Below, one piece after another: positions 17,850 to 20,877 of a stretch of DNA of 20,877 nucleotides (position 1 is the first letter of the stretch; the number at the start of each line of letters is the position of its first letter). Below the pieces are notes generated by a model that saw only the letters and a program-made list of their open reading frames with translations, searched no databases and was not told the DNA's origin. Location of the stretch: NCBI GenBank assembly GCA_000226015.1, contig JH153929.1, positions 12,975-33,851 of the forward strand, written 5' to 3'. This stretch comes from Mnemiopsis leidyi (lineage: Eukaryota > Ctenophora > Tentaculata > Lobata > Bolinopsidae). Position numbers and translations under genes: made by a program.

Positions 17850-19001
17850 CTAACACTCCACCTCGTCCACCTCGCATGATCTGAGTTTCTGATAAACGGG
17901 CCGGTCACTGCCGGTACACTGGCCAGACTCCAGCCCCAAACAGTCCGTCAGTTCCAGGGACACTGTGTTGTAATGATGGCACTCGTTAGTTATTCTGTGT
18001 ACACGTGAGTACTGAACTGGCGGTTCGAAACTGGGCGGTGCTTTAGGCGGCACTGACGGTCTCTTGGCCTTGTTGAGTTTGCGTTTGAGAGTGCGAGCTA
18101 GATTGAAGAAGAAGATGGTGGAGACAACAGAGGAGAGAAGCATGGCAGATAGAACTCCCAGTATGAGGAGTAGGAGGTTGATATCTACTGGGTGATGTTC
18201 TTGTGAAGACGTCTCTTCTACCGGTTCTACTCTTGATATAGAGTTGTTGTAGATGATACTTGTTGTTATAACATTCCTGCTTATTGAGAAGTTCTCCTTA
18301 ATCCCGCAGGTACAGGTACACTTTATTGTACTGGCATCCATCTCCCAGATAAACTCTGGTACGTTTATCTCTGTTGTTCCTGTTGCCATGGCAACTATAC
18401 CTTTAGATCCCGCAGTTAATGTCATGTTGCACGTTACTACGTGCAGATCGTTGGAAATAACGGAACATTTAGATTCTGCAGCCTCTAGAAACTTGAATGT
18501 CAGTTTTGGCGGATCAACATACTTGATGCTCTGTTCCGCACACTCTGAAGTAGGCTCCACTGAATACACACTAAACAAAGTGACTGGTTTTAAACTGAAT
18601 AACTCCGACACTCCCTTATTGGTGCGAGTAAGTTCTGTTGTTGTCGCCTGGAGACTCTGTCCACACTCGCTTGCCTCCCCCAACCACAGCCTCACATCCC
18701 TCCCAACCGTTACCTTGACGACCAGTCCCAGACACTCCACCACCGACCCCACTTCCATGTCCATACTTTTAGCATTGATCACGTTCTGCTCTCCTTGCGG
18801 GAAGGTGAGGGGAGTGACACCACTTTTACAGTTCCACTGCGGGGTCAAGTCTGCGTTGTGTATCTGCTGGAACTGAGCACTGAGGGGTCCGGTCAGGGAG
18901 TTAGCCGGGAGGCGGACTATTATGTAGTAGGGGGAGGCGGACTGGACTCTTCTTGTCGAAATGAGGAGTAGTAGAAGAAGAACTGGCGCCAGTGTCTGCA
19001 T
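17850..19001 (-). CDS. Type I membrane protein with ITIM-type cytoplasmic tail
   Basis: A single-exon frame of 383 residues. I start at the ATG at 19001-18999 because the frame above it begins with TTG and this ATG is followed directly by a signal peptide (MQTLAPVLLLLLLISTRRVQS). The ectodomain, about 22-270, has several cysteines including a CTCTCG cluster and N-glycosylation sites; I do not recognise its fold. A membrane span of about 25 residues (INLLLLILGVLSAMLL and on) lies near 275-305. The tail has a proline-rich stretch (PPKAPPSFEPP), which could bind SH3 domains, then VQYSRV (Y331, canonical ITIM), HYNTV (Y344) and PVYQKL (Y370). It converges with the lipase-like gene. By analogy it is an inhibitory or adaptor-docking receptor. 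Its ectodomain shows no clear likeness to receptors 1 and 2. Confidence 0.85.
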   Translation of the reverse strand: MQTLAPVLLLLLLISTRRVQSASPYYIIVRLPANSLTGPLSAQFQQIHNADLTPQWNCKSGVTPLTFPQGEQNVINAKSMDMEVGSVVECLGLVVKVTVGRDVRLWLGEASECGQSLQATTTELTRTNKGVSELFSLKPVTLFSVYSVEPTSECAEQSIKYVDPPKLTFKFLEAAESKCSVISNDLHVVTCNMTLTAGSKGIVAMATGTTEINVPEFIWEMDASTIKCTCTCGIKENFSISRNVITTSIIYNNSISRVEPVEETSSQEHHPVDINLLLLILGVLSAMLLSSVVSTIFFFNLARTLKRKLNKAKRPSVPPKAPPSFEPPVQYSRVHRITNECHHYNTVSLELTDCLGLESGQCTGSDRPVYQKLRSCEVDEVEC

Positions 19002-19656
19002 CAATACGTCATCTGATTGATAAAGTATAAGTTTAAACCAGGTTTTTATCAAATTGACAAACTAAAAATATTCATTTACAATCAAAATATATGCACTTTA
19101 TTTTGAATGACGATTAGGAAACCACTGCTGATAAATAAACCAGAGTATTTAGTACAATCCTGTACGCACAAGATAGGAATTACTAGGCTGGAGACTGTCC
19201 GTATTGAACTGTAATCGATAACCGACCAATCGGCCTGGCCGTCTCAACTTTATAGCGAATATGCGGGGAACCGATATAAACTGTACTGGACCTTGTAATC
19301 GGATCATAAGTGCTCTTATAGAATATACGGACACACAAAGTGACCTCTCTCTGTGCTGTCGGAGAGATGGAGGGAGACAAGACAAAACGGTTTCGCTAAC
19401 CAATTTATTGTTTACCCATCGCTAATCGATCGGTCAACTTTGAGAAAACAAGTTTCGCTATGAAAGAGTGGTCTGGGGAGGTTGACGCACACTCTGCCGC
19501 TGTTTGTTGGAGCTGTTTTACATGAGGTGTGCTTTTTGTTACTTATACTCTTATATACGTTTTAAAAAACGTTAACAACAAATTGGCACAACATAGCTTA
19601 GCACAATCAAGACGGATTCTTCACGAAGAAAATGACAATAATCTAGAAAAGCATGC
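19002..19656. other. 5' flank of the ITIM receptor, no gene seen
   Basis: This must hold the promoter and 5' UTR of the minus-strand receptor. No TATA box or other element can be assigned with confidence, and no further exon is visible. Confidence 0.4.
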
Positions 19657-19740
19657 GAGTAGGTACTGAAGAAGTGGGAGTAGGTACTGAAGAAGTGAGA
19701 GTAGGTACTGAAGAAGTGAGAGTAGGTACTGAAGAAGTGT
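19657..19740. repeat. 21-bp minisatellite, four copies
   Basis: Four exact-length units of GAGTAGGTACTGAAGAAGTGA with one base varying. The period is a multiple of three. On the plus strand an ATG at 19653 gives a 46-residue frame with a VGTEEVR heptad repeated four times, ending TAG 19791-19793; on the minus strand it gives SHFFSTY repeats. Neither has supporting gene context. Confidence 0.92.
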
Positions 19741-20717
19741 ACGTTGGAGATGAGGAGACCCCGACAACTGGAGCCTGCTGCACCACGCGCTAGTACACCT
19801 GGGATTTCATTGTTTGCCCCATTGCCCCTCACCCCCACCACTCCGCAAATATTCCTTTTGTTGGCGCTATTTGGTCCGGGACTGAACCTTTTGTTGGCGC
19901 TATATGATCGGTGAACCAGCATTTCTACTGATGAGCTGAGTCGATTAATCTGAAAAGAAAGGGTGCTTTGTGGAGGTGTTAAATGTAAGGGTCACGTGAC
20001 GATCTAGTACAAAGAGAGAGATATATAACATTACCGATAGAGAGTAGGACCTGACTCGCTCCTGTAATAGGCACACTTTACTTTTAGTCCCATTACTACA
20101 CGCCCCGTCTAACTGCTCTATTCATCCAAGTTTCAGTTGTTGGTAAACTCGGACGAGACTAAGGGCCGCCTCATGGGATTTAGCAAATTGGTCAATAATA
20201 TTGTTTGGATATTGTAAGAGAACTGTACAACATTTACAATCTCCTCGTTTATTGGCTCGTGGAATATCGTCATTTTAAAAGTATTATCATTTATCAAAAA
20301 CTTAAATGTTTAAGTTAGCTTCTTATGAGTATTACTATTACTAGTAGTAGCAATATTGATACAGAATACTACTTTGCATTGTACGAGTACATGTCGACAA
20401 GTACATACGAAGACGCCTAAGAGTACGTGTAAACTCACTAATTTATATCGCAATGTCATCCACAGTTAACCTAATTATAGTTTACCACATCAAGTGAGAG
20501 ATTGGGTTTTAGCTGACGTATTCACCGACCATGTAATTCTTAAACTTTTGACAGCGTCTGATTCGTAAGCCTATGATCAGAACACCTTATTGTACTCAGA
20601 AAAACAAGCATACATGTCACTTAGCGCCATGAAATCAGGCACTTTTTACAGGTTCAGTGCTTAATTACATGAATTCCCCATTTCCTACAATACGAATAAG
20701 GTAAATTCCACTGTGTA
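19741..20717. other. Intergenic stretch, no gene seen
   Basis: Only a short direct repeat (CCTTTTGTTGGCGCTAT twice, about 19853-19902) stands out. No exon, RNA gene or mobile element is recognised. Confidence 0.45.
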
Positions 20718-20877
20718 TTTGTACTAGTACTACTACTATTTGTACTAGTACTACTACTATTTGTTCTAGTACTACTACTATTTGTTCTAGTACTACTACT
20801 ATTTGTTCTAGTACTACTACTATTTGTTCTAGTACTACTGCTATTTGTACTTGTACTACTGCTATTTGTACTAGTAC
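20718..20877. repeat. 21-bp minisatellite running off the window end
   Basis: Units of TTTGTACTAGTACTACTACTA start every 21 bases from 20718, eight copies with the last cut by the window edge. Single-base variants (GTT for GTA, CTG for CTA) are shared by neighbouring units. The array continues to the right. Confidence 0.95.

Noticed and set aside
18253-18876. 207-codon plus-strand frame opposite the ITIM receptor
   Set aside because: It is antisense to a well-supported protein with signal peptide, membrane span and ITIM tail, and has no recognisable domain.
20718-20877. CRISPR array
   Set aside because: Units are directly adjacent with no spacers; this is a minisatellite in an animal genome.

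Overview
This is animal nuclear DNA. Genes have introns with GT/AG junctions that join in frame, the products are secreted or membrane proteins built from metazoan domains (Ig-like, Ephrin-receptor-like Cys repeats, fucolectin-like, Sushi, LDLa, 7TM), and tails carry ITIM-type tyrosine motifs. A rich mix of LDLa-GPCRs and Ig/ITIM receptors suggests a marine invertebrate, perhaps a cnidarian or other early-branching animal. The species cannot be fixed from the sequence.

Layout. (1) 1-3702, +: Ig/Cys-repeat receptor gene 1 with an ITIM in its own tail, followed by three stop-terminated exons (A, B, C) that encode further ITIM-type tails. (2) 3703-5991: no clear gene; a foldback repeat with a telomere-like core, two sharp palindromes and a 16-bp minisatellite. 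(3) 5992-8451, +: a second copy of the receptor, including its 5' flank. Its signal-peptide segment is split by a ~353-bp retroelement with a 9-bp target duplication, and its membrane segment and tail are unrelated to gene 1. (4) 9199-17614, +: exons of a diacylglycerol-lipase-like protein. (5) 9735-15870, -: a six-exon, 1281-residue GPCR gene lying wholly inside the 7.3-kb lipase intron. Its domain order is signal peptide, fucolectin-like domain, Sushi domain, Cys-rich region, LDLa modules, relaxin-receptor-type 7TM. (6) 17850-19001, -: a single-exon type I membrane protein with an ITIM tail, convergent with the lipase gene. (7) 19002-20877: two 21-bp minisatellites and otherwise nothing recognised.

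How the genes may relate. Three separate ectodomain/TM genes carry tyrosine-based motifs, two of them as a duplicated pair with shared ectodomain and different tails. This is the arrangement expected of inhibitory/other paired receptors, so the window is a candidate invertebrate immune or self-recognition receptor cluster. That role is inference; the domains, duplications, exon joins and insertion are read directly from the sequence.
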